From an uncultured Prevotellaceae bacterium (GTDB taxonomy: Bacteria; Bacteroidota; Bacteroidia; Bacteroidales; Bacteroidaceae): a stretch of 34,293 nt of DNA. Shown one piece after another: positions 15,280 through 23,119 of the stretch; the first letter of the stretch is position 1, and each line of letters opens with the position of its first letter. Under the pieces are notes generated by a model. That model was not told the DNA's origin, searched no databases, and saw nothing but the letters and a program-made list of their open reading frames with translations. The stretch spans positions 1 through 34,293 of the forward strand of contig CADAAR010000022.1 in assembly GCA_902785945.1 (NCBI GenBank), in the 5' to 3' direction. The position numbers and the translations under genes are program-made.

Positions 15280-16505
15280 ATTTCCCCTTTTTCATAGCCC
15301 GACGCTATCTCTTTTCGAAGAAGTCGACCCACGCCATCAACATCATCAGCGCCATCTCCGTAGTGGGTGTGGCCGTAGCCACGATGGCCCTTGTGGTGAC
15401 ACTCTCCGTGTTTAACGGCTTCCACGATATGGTGGCATCTTTCTTCACCTCGTTCGATCCTCAGCTGAAGGTTGTACCCGTACAGGGCAAGACAATGGCA
15501 TCCGACGACCCCAAATTGGCGAAGATCAAGGCATTGCCTCAGATAGAGGTGGCAATGGAGACGGTCGAAGACCAGGCATTAGCGGTATATAAAGGCCGGC
15601 AGGCAATGGTGACCATCAAGGGTGTGGAGGATAGTTTCAGCCAACTCACCCATATCAACGAAATTCTGCTTGGCGATGGAGACTTCGAACTGAAAGCCGC
15701 CGATATGTTCTACGGCATCCCAGGCATCCGATTGGCAGAGCAGCTGGGTACAGGCCTCATGTATGAAGAGCCGCTGCAGATCTACGCTCCTCGTCGTGAG
15801 GGACAGCTTAACATGGCCAATCCCATGGACGGACTCGTGGCCGATGAACTCTTCTCGCCTGGTGTCATCTTCAACGTGAAGCAGGCCCGCTACGACAAGG
15901 GTTATATCCTGACCGATATTGCCTTTGCCCGTCGCATCTTCGAACAACAGGGAATGGTCTCTGCCCTCGAACTGCGTCTGAAACCAGGCAGCAATTTTGA
16001 AAGCGTAAAGTCGGAAATCAAGCAGATTGTGGGTGACGAGTGTTACGTACGCGATCGTTTCGAGCAGCAGGACGACACCTTTAAAATCATGAAAATCGAG
16101 AAGCTCATTGCCTATATCTTCCTGACCTTCATTCTGGTAGTGGCTTGCTTCAACATCATCGGCTCGCTCTCCATGCTCATCATCGACAAGAAAGACGATG
16201 TGGTGACGCTTCGCAACCTGGGAGCCTCTGACAAGCAGATCACACGCATCTTTCTCTTCGAGGGTCGTCTGATATCAGCCTTAGGTGCCGTCATCGGCAT
16301 CATCATCGGCTTGGTGCTCTGCTGGGCGCAACAGACCTTTGGCCTCGTGAAACTGGGCTCGTCGAGTGGCTCGTTCATCATTAATGCTTATCCGGTGAGT
16401 GTCCATCCTGAGGACATCATCCTCATCTTCCTCACCGTACTCATCGTCGGCTTCCTGGCCGTCTGGTATCCCGTACGCTATTTCTCACGCCGTTTACTGG
16501 CATAA
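15276..16505 (+). CDS. FtsX-like ABC transporter permease, LolC/LolE type
   Basis: The 409-residue protein has the LolC/E topology: one N-terminal membrane helix preceded by the FFIARRYLFSKKSTHAINIISAIS motif split around residues 3-26, a large periplasmic domain (about 45-265) and three C-terminal helices (FtsX/MacB_PCD-like, with NIIGSLSMLIIDKKDDVVTLRNLGAS). LolCDE releases lipoproteins from the inner membrane for delivery to LolA. The ATPase partner LolD is not in the window. It starts inside the rbfA stop (4-nt overlap). In Bacteroidetes this pairing with rbfA is frequently seen. Confidence 0.88.
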   Translation: MNFPFFIARRYLFSKKSTHAINIISAISVVGVAVATMALVVTLSVFNGFHDMVASFFTSFDPQLKVVPVQGKTMASDDPKLAKIKALPQIEVAMETVEDQALAVYKGRQAMVTIKGVEDSFSQLTHINEILLGDGDFELKAADMFYGIPGIRLAEQLGTGLMYEEPLQIYAPRREGQLNMANPMDGLVADELFSPGVIFNVKQARYDKGYILTDIAFARRIFEQQGMVSALELRLKPGSNFESVKSEIKQIVGDECYVRDRFEQQDDTFKIMKIEKLIAYIFLTFILVVACFNIIGSLSMLIIDKKDDVVTLRNLGASDKQITRIFLFEGRLISALGAVIGIIIGLVLCWAQQTFGLVKLGSSSGSFIINAYPVSVHPEDIILIFLTVLIVGFLAVWYPVRYFSRRLLA

Positions 16506-16519
16506 CTATCAACAATAAT

Positions 16520-18088
16520 ATGAAGAAACTATTAACAATGATCCTGATGGTCTGCGCCATGATGCTGGCAGCAGACGTTATGGCACAGCCACTGTTGAAA
16601 ACCCATGTAGAGACAGGCGACCTGGAGGGCATACTCGATGGTCAGCTTGCAGTATATAAAGCTATTCCCTATGCAGCACCACCCGTTGGCGACCTGCGTT
16701 GGCGCGAGCCACAACCAGCCAAGCCTTGGGAGGGTGTGCTGAAAGCAGACAACTTCGGTCCCCTGCCACCACAACCCACTCGTCCTGGTCGTACGGCTGA
16801 TATGATGAGTGAAGATTGTCTCTATCTGGGCATTGCAACGCCCGCCAAGAGCGTCAACGACCGTCTGCCTGTGATGGTATGGATTCATGGTGGCGGTTTC
16901 CAGACGGAACACTATGGTGGCGACCTGTGGAAGCACCTCGCCCAGCGTGGTGTGGTCATCGTCAGCATTGAGTACCGCACTGGTGCCCTCGGCTTCCTGG
17001 CACATCCGGAACTGAGCAAAGAGAGCAAAGACGGCCATTCCGGCAATTACGGTTTGCTCGACCAGATCTTCGCCCTCCAATGGGTGCAGCGTAACATTGC
17101 TAACTTTGGTGGCGATCCCTCGAAGGTCACTATCTTCGGTGAGAGCGCTGGTGCCATCAGCTGTAGCATGCTCTGTGCCTCGCCCTTGGCAAAGGGTCTT
17201 TTCCGTGCTGCCATCAGTCAGAGCGGAGGCTCGTTCGCCCCTTGGAGCGACAAACCACGTGCGCTGGGCTTGGATGCTTCGCAGAAGGGTGCCGAACAGC
17301 AAGGCCTCGCCTTCATGAAACATCTGAAAAAAAAGAATATCAAGCAGATGCGCAAGATGGACGCGATGGAACTCTGTGACGGCAATGTGGGCTTCGCTGG
17401 TTTCTGGCCTTGTGTCGACGGCTATGTCATCTGCGACGACCAGTACCGCCTTTACGAGCGTGGCGAATATAATGATGTGCCTGTCATCGTGATGACCAAC
17501 AGCGACGAGGGTGCGCTCTTCTCGCCTGCTAACATCAAGGCAGAGAATTACCAGAAACAGGCGCAGGCCATGTTTGGCGATATGGCCGACGAAGCGTTGA
17601 AGATCTATCCTGGCAATACCGACGACGAGGCTTGGCACAGCAACGGCGATGCCTTCCGCGATCTGGGTTTCGCCTGGCCGTCATACGCCTGGGTGAGTCT
17701 GCAGACCAAGACAGGTAAGAGTCCTGCCTATGCCGCTTTCCTGGCTCAGCCCTCCACACGCAGTTTCTCACCCGACAAGCGTCGCAAAGGTGTGGCCCAT
17801 GCCGATGACATCCTCTATCTGAATGGTGAATTCCTGACCCAGCCCGACAAATATCCCGCTGAAGCAGCCGTCGCAGAGATCATCCAGCAGTATTGGGTGA
17901 ACTTCGCCAAGACCTGCAATCCCAACGGTAAGGGTCTGCCCTACTGGCCTTCGTTCGACGATAGCAAACCCACCACGATGCAGTTCTCCAACGGCGCTTC
18001 GCTTATCATGGTGCCTAACCGTGAAAAGATCAACTTCATCGACCGCTTCATCAAGTCTAAACGCGAACAGACCGAAAGCCAGCGATAA
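16520..18088 (+). CDS. Secreted type-B carboxylesterase / lipase family protein
   Basis: The 522-residue protein has a signal peptide (cleavage after about residue 22, VMAQ) and the complete alpha/beta-hydrolase carboxylesterase fold. Visible parts are the oxyanion motif HGGG (123-126), the SEDCLYL signature (97-103), nucleophile elbow GESAG with Ser209, acidic Glu330 in NSDEG, and His427 in GVAHADDI, followed by FAKTCNPNG. It should hydrolyse carboxylic esters in the periplasm; the substrate (for example plant-derived or acyl esters) is unknown. It follows the permease by 14 nt, so it may be the last gene of that unit. It abuts the opposing TonB receptor gene with a 3-nt gap and no terminator. 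Confidence 0.9.
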   Translation: MKKLLTMILMVCAMMLAADVMAQPLLKTHVETGDLEGILDGQLAVYKAIPYAAPPVGDLRWREPQPAKPWEGVLKADNFGPLPPQPTRPGRTADMMSEDCLYLGIATPAKSVNDRLPVMVWIHGGGFQTEHYGGDLWKHLAQRGVVIVSIEYRTGALGFLAHPELSKESKDGHSGNYGLLDQIFALQWVQRNIANFGGDPSKVTIFGESAGAISCSMLCASPLAKGLFRAAISQSGGSFAPWSDKPRALGLDASQKGAEQQGLAFMKHLKKKNIKQMRKMDAMELCDGNVGFAGFWPCVDGYVICDDQYRLYERGEYNDVPVIVMTNSDEGALFSPANIKAENYQKQAQAMFGDMADEALKIYPGNTDDEAWHSNGDAFRDLGFAWPSYAWVSLQTKTGKSPAYAAFLAQPSTRSFSPDKRRKGVAHADDILYLNGEFLTQPDKYPAEAAVAEIIQQYWVNFAKTCNPNGKGLPYWPSFDDSKPTTMQFSNGASLIMVPNREKINFIDRFIKSKREQTESQR

Positions 18089-18091
18089 CAG

Positions 18092-20161
18092 TCACAGACT
18101 GATGCTGAAACCAGCCGTCAGCCAACGACCAGGCTGCGTCACCATACCGTAATCACGATAGCTGGTGTCGAAGAGGTTGTTTGTCTCTACGTAGGCTTTC
18201 CACTTGGTTTGTGTCCACGTCAGCTTAGTGTCTACAAGGGTGTAGGGCTCATAGTCATGTACTTGTCCATCGAAGTCGGTATAGGCCCCTACCCGATCCT
18301 GCCAACGCAGGTTTACCCCCAGCGACAACCGTTTTGTCAACTGCCATTGCGCCTTTGCCACCAGCTTGTGCCTGAGGTATTCGAGTGCATATTGCGACAC
18401 GAGATTCGCCTCCTGCTGTTTGTCCTGATGGATGTAACTGTAGTTAATTGATATTTGATAATTTACAATTGACAATTGGGCGCCTGCCTCCAGGCCGATG
18501 CTGTTGATGGTCGTGTGGTTCACGCTCTGCCATTCAGCCTCGTCGCCCTTTGAGGTATCCATTATCCAATCGATCATGTTGCTTCCGTGATGATACCAAA
18601 ATGTAGAGTGAATAGTGAATAATGAATAGTGAATAGTGCCTCCTAACTCGAGGGCTTGCATCTCTTCGGGCTTTAGGTGCGGGTCGGCACTATACCCCTG
18701 TAGCTTGTAATACATCTCTGTGAACGAAGGCATGCGGAGCGAGGTGTTATACGAAGCATGCAATTTCCATCGTGAAGTAGGCCTATAGCTCACGTCGATG
18801 CCTGGATAAACGGTCATGTTCATGTTGCTCCACGTGTTCTTCACCGCTACGAGTCCTGCGGAAACAGTCACTTGGTCCAGCAGGATGTTATGCTCCAGAT
18901 AGCCACTGATGTTCGTACGGTTCACACCAAGGGTGTAGTCGCGGTCGGTGCCCTTGATATGATGTGTCTGTGAGAGCGGCTCGCCAAGGTTCCCACTCAC
19001 GAGGTCCTCATTGCGCAGTTCCGCTCCGAAGGCCGTCCTTCCTGCCCGCCAGTCAAAATAGCCTCCCACACTCACACCATACACATCCGTGCGGTTATAG
19101 TTGTATTTCATCTTCTCTGCCTGCCCCCGATAGCCCTCATAGCGGTCGCGGTTCTGGTTCCAGTAAACGCTGGCGTTCAGGTGCAGCAGTCCTCGTTTAG
19201 TACGCCCCTGAATGGCAGAGAACCATTTTGTAGTGTGCTCATACTGCTCATCGGCCTGCCACTTCGGCGAAGCCCAGAAAGTGCTCGAACCAAAGCCTTT
19301 GTCAGCCAGTCCCAAGTGCCAGTTCAGTTGCATCGCGTCGTCTTCATACCGTCCCTGGTAAAAGCCCTTCGCCCCACTGAAGTCTGTATTTAGTCTGCCC
19401 GCCTTCGAACGGCTCCACCCGTCGCTGCGTGAGTAGTTGGCGGAAAAAGAAGAGGTGAAAGAAGAGGTAAGTGGAGAGAGGTAAGAGGTAAGAGAATACC
19501 TTGCTCCCACATTACCATACCCAAAAGATCCGCCTTCCGCATGCAGTTGAAGGGACTGGTCTCTAACATCCGTCACAATGTTCACCGCTCCTACCAACGA
19601 CGACGTACCATAAATCCTCCCAGCAGGTCCTTCAATCACCTCGATTCTCACGATATCGCTCAGGTCTACGGGCAGGTCCATTGCATTGTGACCCGTTTGC
19701 GGGTCACAGATATTAATGCCGTTCAGCAGCAGGATAATTTGTTCGGAAGTACCGCCTCGAATGGAAATGTCCGTCTGAGCACCAATCGGTCCTCGTTGAC
19801 GGACATCCACGCCAATGGCGTATTTCAACAGATCGTTAACACTCTGTACAGGTGCCTGCGCAATATCTGCACGGTCGAGTACAGTCACCATTCTCGCAGC
19901 CTGACTCTTCGTCAGGGGTGCCCTCGAGCCAGTCACGCTCACTTCTTCGAGCACCATCTCGCGGGCCGTTGTCATCGCTGCCGAGTCTGTCACCACCGGA
20001 TGGGTGCTGATGCTCTCGGCCGAGGCGTAGGTCAGCGTGGTCACCGAGAGCACACTGCACACCACCTCCCTACCCAGACAGGCGAAAAGCGAATAGCCCT
20101 TGTTTCCGAACTGTCGAAACACGAGCACCGCCCGCTTCATGTTGAATCTTGGTTTGTACAT
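18092..20161 (-). CDS. BtuB-like TonB-dependent receptor with three heptad-repeat inserts
   Basis: The 689-residue protein begins with a long N-terminus carrying FGNKGYSLFACLGREV, an extended signal-region motif often seen on Bacteroidetes exported proteins, then a signal peptide. A TonB-box-like MVLEEVSVTGSR (about 69-80) and a plug with DISIRGGTSEQIILLLNG and IEVIEGPAGRIYG, typical of BtuB/cobalamin-type receptors, follow. The barrel ends in GFSISL. The substrate is unknown: no cobalamin riboswitch fits in the short leader (about 40 nt), and no B12 genes are nearby. Three heptanucleotide arrays lie in the coding sequence (about residues 224-237, 509-520 and 561-572), all in frame. An alternative start is the ATG at 20140 (MKRAVLVF). 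Confidence 0.88.
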   Translation of the reverse strand: MYKPRFNMKRAVLVFRQFGNKGYSLFACLGREVVCSVLSVTTLTYASAESISTHPVVTDSAAMTTAREMVLEEVSVTGSRAPLTKSQAARMVTVLDRADIAQAPVQSVNDLLKYAIGVDVRQRGPIGAQTDISIRGGTSEQIILLLNGINICDPQTGHNAMDLPVDLSDIVRIEVIEGPAGRIYGTSSLVGAVNIVTDVRDQSLQLHAEGGSFGYGNVGARYSLTSYLSPLTSSFTSSFSANYSRSDGWSRSKAGRLNTDFSGAKGFYQGRYEDDAMQLNWHLGLADKGFGSSTFWASPKWQADEQYEHTTKWFSAIQGRTKRGLLHLNASVYWNQNRDRYEGYRGQAEKMKYNYNRTDVYGVSVGGYFDWRAGRTAFGAELRNEDLVSGNLGEPLSQTHHIKGTDRDYTLGVNRTNISGYLEHNILLDQVTVSAGLVAVKNTWSNMNMTVYPGIDVSYRPTSRWKLHASYNTSLRMPSFTEMYYKLQGYSADPHLKPEEMQALELGGTIHYSLFTIHSTFWYHHGSNMIDWIMDTSKGDEAEWQSVNHTTINSIGLEAGAQLSIVNYQISINYSYIHQDKQQEANLVSQYALEYLRHKLVAKAQWQLTKRLSLGVNLRWQDRVGAYTDFDGQVHDYEPYTLVDTKLTWTQTKWKAYVETNNLFDTSYRDYGMVTQPGRWLTAGFSISL
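18446..18480. repeat. Heptanucleotide array, about five units of AATTGAY (in TonB receptor)
   Basis: Units AATTGAT, ATTTGAT, AATTTAC, AATTGAC, AATTGGG run without gaps at 7-nt spacing. On the coding strand they give LSIVNYQISIN in the barrel region. The same heptamer class appears at 33791-33818 and, inverted, at 33901-33928. Confidence 0.8.
18603..18637. repeat. Heptanucleotide array, GAATAGT class (in TonB receptor)
   Basis: Units GTAGAGT, GAATAGT, GAATAAT, GAATAGT, GAATAGT at exact 7-nt spacing. The coding strand gives the peptide TIHYSLFTIHST. The same class occurs at 30768-30802 and, inverted, at 31683-31710. Confidence 0.85.
19451..19492. repeat. Heptanucleotide array, AGGTAAG class (in TonB receptor)
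   Basis: Six degenerate units: AGAGGTG, AAAGAAG, AGGTAAG, TGGAGAG, AGGTAAG, AGGTAAG. The encoded peptide is SLTSYLSPLTSSFTSSF, a Ser/Thr/Leu-rich run in the N-terminal part of the barrel. Confidence 0.8.
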
Positions 20162-20207
20162 CTATTTTTTATAAAAGGGGATTAACAACCTTCTTGAATT
20201 TAGTGCG

Positions 20208-20239
20208 CAAAGGTAGTCATTTTCACTGATACTTCCAAA
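20208..20239 (-). promoter_or_regulatory. Promoter of the BtuB-like receptor gene
   Basis: On the minus strand TTTG (20239-20236), a 20-bp spacer and TACCTTTG (20215-20208, followed by C) form a near-consensus promoter. Transcription near 20201 leaves a leader of about 40 nt, too short for a cobalamin riboswitch. It separates this gene from the XRE/DUF2975 unit upstream. Confidence 0.7.
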
Positions 20240-20281
20240 TTTTTCAGTCTGTATTTCGCATCCGTGAGTTTAGAGCACATC

Positions 20282-20488
20282 TTAATCTTCGCGATACTCC
20301 AGAATGTCGCCAGGCTGGCAGTCTAAGGCCTTGCAGATAGCCTCCAATGTGGAGAATCTTACGGCCTTAGCCTTGCCCGTTTTCAGAATCGAAAGATTCG
20401 CCTGCGTGATGCCAATCTTCTCGGCTAATTCCTGAGAAGATATCTTGCGCTTGGCCATCATCACATCTACATTGACTATTATACTCAT
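20282..20488 (-). CDS. XRE-family helix-turn-helix regulator (small, YozG-like)
   Basis: This 68-residue protein is almost entirely a Cro/CI-type HTH: KISSQELAEKIGITQANLSILKTGKAKAVRFSTLEAICKALDCQPGDIL (shown in the residues 15-63 region; helices 2-3 at about 18-36). It has no sensor domain. Genes of this type are commonly paired with DUF2975 membrane proteins, as here. It is third in a three-gene unit, 14 nt after the second DUF2975 gene. Two palindromes of the TTATCG-N5-CGAT type flank the unit's promoter and are candidate binding sites for it. Confidence 0.88.
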   Translation of the reverse strand: MSIIVNVDVMMAKRKISSQELAEKIGITQANLSILKTGKAKAVRFSTLEAICKALDCQPGDILEYRED

Positions 20489-20502
20489 AGGGCTCTCGAT
20501 GT

Positions 20503-21198
20503 TTAGATGGTTAATGCCTGCTCTTCCTTCAGATCCTTACCCATGAGGATAATCTGCGAGATGATCATCAGTCCCAAGCCTGTGAGGATGAACATCGAGT
20601 TGCACTCGTTCTTAAAAACGATGCTATGGTCAGCCAGATGGATGTTTGCGATGAAATATTGCGTGATGAAGTATGAGACAATCAATGCATTCAGATAGAG
20701 CAAAGAAAGCAGAATACCAGTGATTTCAAGATACTTAGCAACTTTCGTCACAAAGATCTCACCTCGACGTATGCTTCTGATGAATTTGATGACCAGCCAT
20801 AATATCCAGAGGCACACGATGATGGCGAAGATTGCAGACGATGCGATAAAATACAATGGAACCTTGGATCCTGTCCGCGAGGCGGGAATGCTTATCCTGA
20901 TTTTCCGCATGTCAACCCTGTAGGTCTGGCCTTGAGCCGTAGAGAGGAGCGCCTTATGGTCTGGCCTGCCCCACGACTGAACGTTTACATCATAGGAAAT
21001 CAAGGGAACACCGGTAGATACGACTCCGCCAGGAATTGAATCGCGTTTCTCAAACTCAGAGGGAAGTTCTGCAAACTCCATTTTGTTGTCAGGTGCAGGG
21101 CTCCAACCCATTGACGAATAATGGAATGTGTCGCTCATAACCAAAACGATGAGTGCCACCACAAACAACGTGCTGTAAATCTTAAGTTTCTTAGTCAT
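20503..21198 (-). CDS. DUF2975 domain-containing membrane protein (long form)
   Basis: The 231-residue protein has an N-terminal membrane helix (about 9-22), an extracytoplasmic segment of about 90 residues and three further helices near 112-140, 155-178 and 200-222. DUF2975-like features are the RSIRRGEIF motif between helices, where the XRE partner family usually has RGxxF, and the C-terminal tail LKEEQALTI. Function is unknown; in other bacteria such proteins are thought to control the adjacent XRE regulator. It shares the same tail with the upstream paralogue and lies 4 nt after it. Confidence 0.8.
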   Translation of the reverse strand: MTKKLKIYSTLFVVALIVLVMSDTFHYSSMGWSPAPDNKMEFAELPSEFEKRDSIPGGVVSTGVPLISYDVNVQSWGRPDHKALLSTAQGQTYRVDMRKIRISIPASRTGSKVPLYFIASSAIFAIIVCLWILWLVIKFIRSIRRGEIFVTKVAKYLEITGILLSLLYLNALIVSYFITQYFIANIHLADHSIVFKNECNSMFILTGLGLMIISQIILMGKDLKEEQALTI

Positions 21199-21202
21199 AG
21201 CT

Positions 21203-21676
21203 TTAAATTGTTAAATCCTGTTCTTCTTGTATTTTTTCTCCCCTTACCATAATATTGGCCATCGCGTCAATGAGCAATCCGATTAGAGCGACAAGTACGA
21301 CATGTCCCATCAGCAGGGGATCTGAAAGAATCTTATCAATTGTTACAAACGAAAGTACCGACTCAAACAGGGCTAATCCCAGACCTATCAGTCGTATCAG
21401 TCCTATACTCTTGCGCGTGAAAGTCTGATTTTTCTTCAATCTGCGATACAAAAGGAATATCATCGTCAAGACGCCTATTAGCGCCAAGACCATAAGACAC
21501 ATAGCGACGATGTCCTCCCAGAATACCGATTGTTTTTGGAGATAACTCCATATAATCTGGTATAGGACATAACAAATTACTAACACTGCCATCACGGGCA
21601 TAAACCAACCGATTTGACGGAACTCAAATTCATCACACCCTTCCTGGGTCTCAAAATTCTTCTTTAGTTGTTTCAT
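21203..21676 (-). CDS. DUF2975 domain-containing membrane protein (short form)
   Basis: The 157-residue protein has four membrane helices (about 27-47, 55-80, 92-113, 122-142) and ends in GEKIQEEQDLTI, matching the tail of its downstream paralogue. It has RRLKKNQTF in the inter-helix position typical of the family. It is first in the leftward unit DUF2975-DUF2975-XRE, about 35 nt after the predicted transcription start. The duplication suggests two partner membrane proteins for one regulator. No enzymatic motif is visible. Confidence 0.8.
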   Translation of the reverse strand: MKQLKKNFETQEGCDEFEFRQIGWFMPVMAVLVICYVLYQIIWSYLQKQSVFWEDIVAMCLMVLALIGVLTMIFLLYRRLKKNQTFTRKSIGLIRLIGLGLALFESVLSFVTIDKILSDPLLMGHVVLVALIGLLIDAMANIMVRGEKIQEEQDLTI

Positions 21677-21699
21677 ATTTATTGCTTTATTTGAATAAT

Positions 21700-21716
21700 T
21701 TATCGTATATCGATGT
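21700..21716. promoter_or_regulatory. Candidate operator 1, TTATCG-N5-CGATGT
   Basis: A palindrome (TTATCG, TATAT, CGAT) lies across the predicted transcription start of the DUF2975-XRE unit. It matches a second copy at 21766-21782 in spacing and in 10 of 12 arm bases. Position is that of a repressor site; binding by the XRE protein is inferred. Confidence 0.5.
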
Positions 21717-21717
21717 G

Positions 21718-21749
21718 CAAAAGTAGATATAATTTATGAAACCTCCAAA
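21718..21749 (-). promoter_or_regulatory. Promoter of the DUF2975-DUF2975-XRE unit
   Basis: On the minus strand TTTG (21749-21746), a 20-bp spacer and TACTTTTG (21725-21718, followed by C) match the Bacteroidetes promoter. Transcription should start near 21711, inside candidate operator 1. Confidence 0.7.
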
Positions 21750-21765
21750 CATTTTCAATAAAAAG

Positions 21766-21782
21766 TTATCGAAAAACGATAA
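21766..21782. promoter_or_regulatory. Candidate operator 2, TTATCG-N5-CGATAA
   Basis: A perfect palindrome with 6-bp arms around AAAAA lies 17 bp upstream of the -33 element of the DUF2975-XRE promoter and about 60 bp upstream of the divergent promoter at 21845. It could serve either promoter. The identical arm/spacer design to operator 1 makes chance less likely. Confidence 0.5.
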
Positions 21783-21844
21783 ATTTAACTTTCTGTAACA
21801 GAATAAGGCTACAGCGTCTTTAATTTGAGTTTATTCGAAATTCC

Positions 21845-21876
21845 TTGGTCGTAATGAAATAAATTTGTATTTTTGC
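21845..21876 (+). promoter_or_regulatory. Promoter of the 21902-23118 gene pair
   Basis: TTG (21845-21847), a 20-bp spacer and TATTTTTGC (21868-21876) give a good match; transcription near 21882 leaves a leader of about 20 nt before the ATG at 21902. Confidence 0.65.
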
Positions 21877-21901
21877 AAGCGGAATCACATCAGAACCGGA
21901 T

Positions 21902-22435
21902 ATGGAAGAATTCTTTATCAAGAAAGGTAAGTACACGTTTAAAATCATACTGTTTGTACTTCTCGGGTTAGGCTACTTGTGGTGTTTGCTCACACTGCCT
22001 GACAAAATGTTCTATAAGGGTGCTTTCGAATACGGGCTTCTTGTGTTTTTATGGCTAACCTTTGTCTTTCTTTTGTGGATAGAGTTTTGCTTCGTTCGAA
22101 GCTTTGTCAAGTTGGTATTGCGCCATCATCCTGCATTGGTCATTACAGACAGTTATCTTCAGGTTTACGATTTTCAAAGTGGCTCCGACCTGGTATTCAA
22201 ATGGCAGGAGATCAGGGCTATTGAGCCCTTCCAATTCAAAGGCAATACCACATACAACGTTCATCTGAAGGATTTCGACGGATATCTTCTGACGGTGCCC
22301 AGCCGTTGGCACAGGTTCTGTCTCAGAATGAATGCCTTTTGTTCACGCGGCTCTATCGTCAACATCGACTGTCACAGCATCGATGCCGATAAAGCGTGTT
22401 TGTTGGATATGCTCAACCAAAAAATACAAATATGA
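21902..22435 (+). CDS. Small membrane protein with C-terminal PH-like region (STM3941-like)
   Basis: The 177-residue protein has two membrane helices near residues 13-32 and 41-66, then a soluble C-terminal domain (about 75-177). That domain has a beta-rich pattern (ALVITDSYLQVYD, FKWQEIRAIEPFQ, NVHLKD) resembling bacterial PH-like domains of the STM3941 family. Function is unknown and the family assignment is from pattern only. Its stop overlaps the next start by 4 nt (ATGA at 22432), so the pair should be cotranslated. Confidence 0.65.
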   Translation: MEEFFIKKGKYTFKIILFVLLGLGYLWCLLTLPDKMFYKGAFEYGLLVFLWLTFVFLLWIEFCFVRSFVKLVLRHHPALVITDSYLQVYDFQSGSDLVFKWQEIRAIEPFQFKGNTTYNVHLKDFDGYLLTVPSRWHRFCLRMNAFCSRGSIVNIDCHSIDADKACLLDMLNQKIQI

Positions 22436-23118
22436 TGAAAAGGAGAAATATCGTAACTATGCTTTTAGCCGGCTTTGTGCTGACATCAGTGCAAGCTCAG
22501 GAAAAGGTGATTCAACCCAGTAGTGTCATTGCTATGCCCAAGATAACGAAGGCAGAGTGGAACAAACTCTACGAAATGGAGAGCGACGACGAAGTGGAAA
22601 GCAAGTACGGCGACCTCAGTATCTACGACGACTTGTACAGCGAGAAGTGCAGCTGGTACTGCGGTGGCGAGGTGAAGAGCGTGACGGCCTCGAGCTGCCT
22701 GCAGCCCATCAAATCTTTCAACTACGAGGGCGAAAACGCCCACGACTTCAACCACGAGAGCGTCTGGGCCACGAAGGGCAAGGGCATAGGCGAGAGCCTG
22801 ACCTATACGTTCGAGGGCAAGTGCCCGCGCATTACGACGGTAAAGATACTGAACGGCCACGTAAAAACAGAGTCGGTATGGCGCGCCAACTCACGTGTGA
22901 AGAAGCTGCGCATGTATTACAACGGCAAGCCCTACGCCATCCTCGCCTTACAAGACAGTCGTACACTCCAGTGCTTCGATGTTGGCACGCTGGGTTATCA
23001 TGATCTCGACAAACCCGACTGGACACTCAAGTTCGAAATTCTTGAGGTTTATCCAGGTTCAAAACACGAAGATACGGTCATAGCAGAACTCTACTTCGAC
23101 GGTATCGACGTGCACTAA
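22432..23118 (+). CDS. Secreted protein with NADase-type glycan-binding (discoidin-like) domain
   Basis: From ATG 22432 the product is 228 residues (MMKRRNIVTMLLAG start) with a signal peptide cleaved after about SVQAQ. The remainder resembles the NADase-type glycan-binding domain, a galactose-binding/discoidin jelly roll: ASSCLQP, NAHDFNHESVWATKGKGIGE, ITTVKILNGHVKTESVWRANSR, VKKLRMYYNGK, LQDSRTLQCF and the C-terminal EVYPGSKHEDTVIAELYFDG. No NADase catalytic domain is present. It probably binds a surface or extracellular ligand. An upstream in-frame ATG at 22396 would precede the signal peptide and is less likely. It converges with the next gene at a 1-nt gap. Confidence 0.78.
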   Translation: MMKRRNIVTMLLAGFVLTSVQAQEKVIQPSSVIAMPKITKAEWNKLYEMESDDEVESKYGDLSIYDDLYSEKCSWYCGGEVKSVTASSCLQPIKSFNYEGENAHDFNHESVWATKGKGIGESLTYTFEGKCPRITTVKILNGHVKTESVWRANSRVKKLRMYYNGKPYAILALQDSRTLQCFDVGTLGYHDLDKPDWTLKFEILEVYPGSKHEDTVIAELYFDGIDVH

Positions 23119-23119
23119 A

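Noticed and set aside
16532-17638. Leftward 368-codon open frame opposite the carboxylesterase gene
   Set aside because: It is a shadow frame: the plus strand encodes a complete esterase with signal peptide and catalytic triad, and the shadow has no recognisable domain.
20162-20280. Cobalamin riboswitch upstream of the BtuB-like receptor
   Set aside because: The predicted leader is about 40 nt and the whole gap to the XRE gene is 120 nt; no B12-box-like sequence was found.
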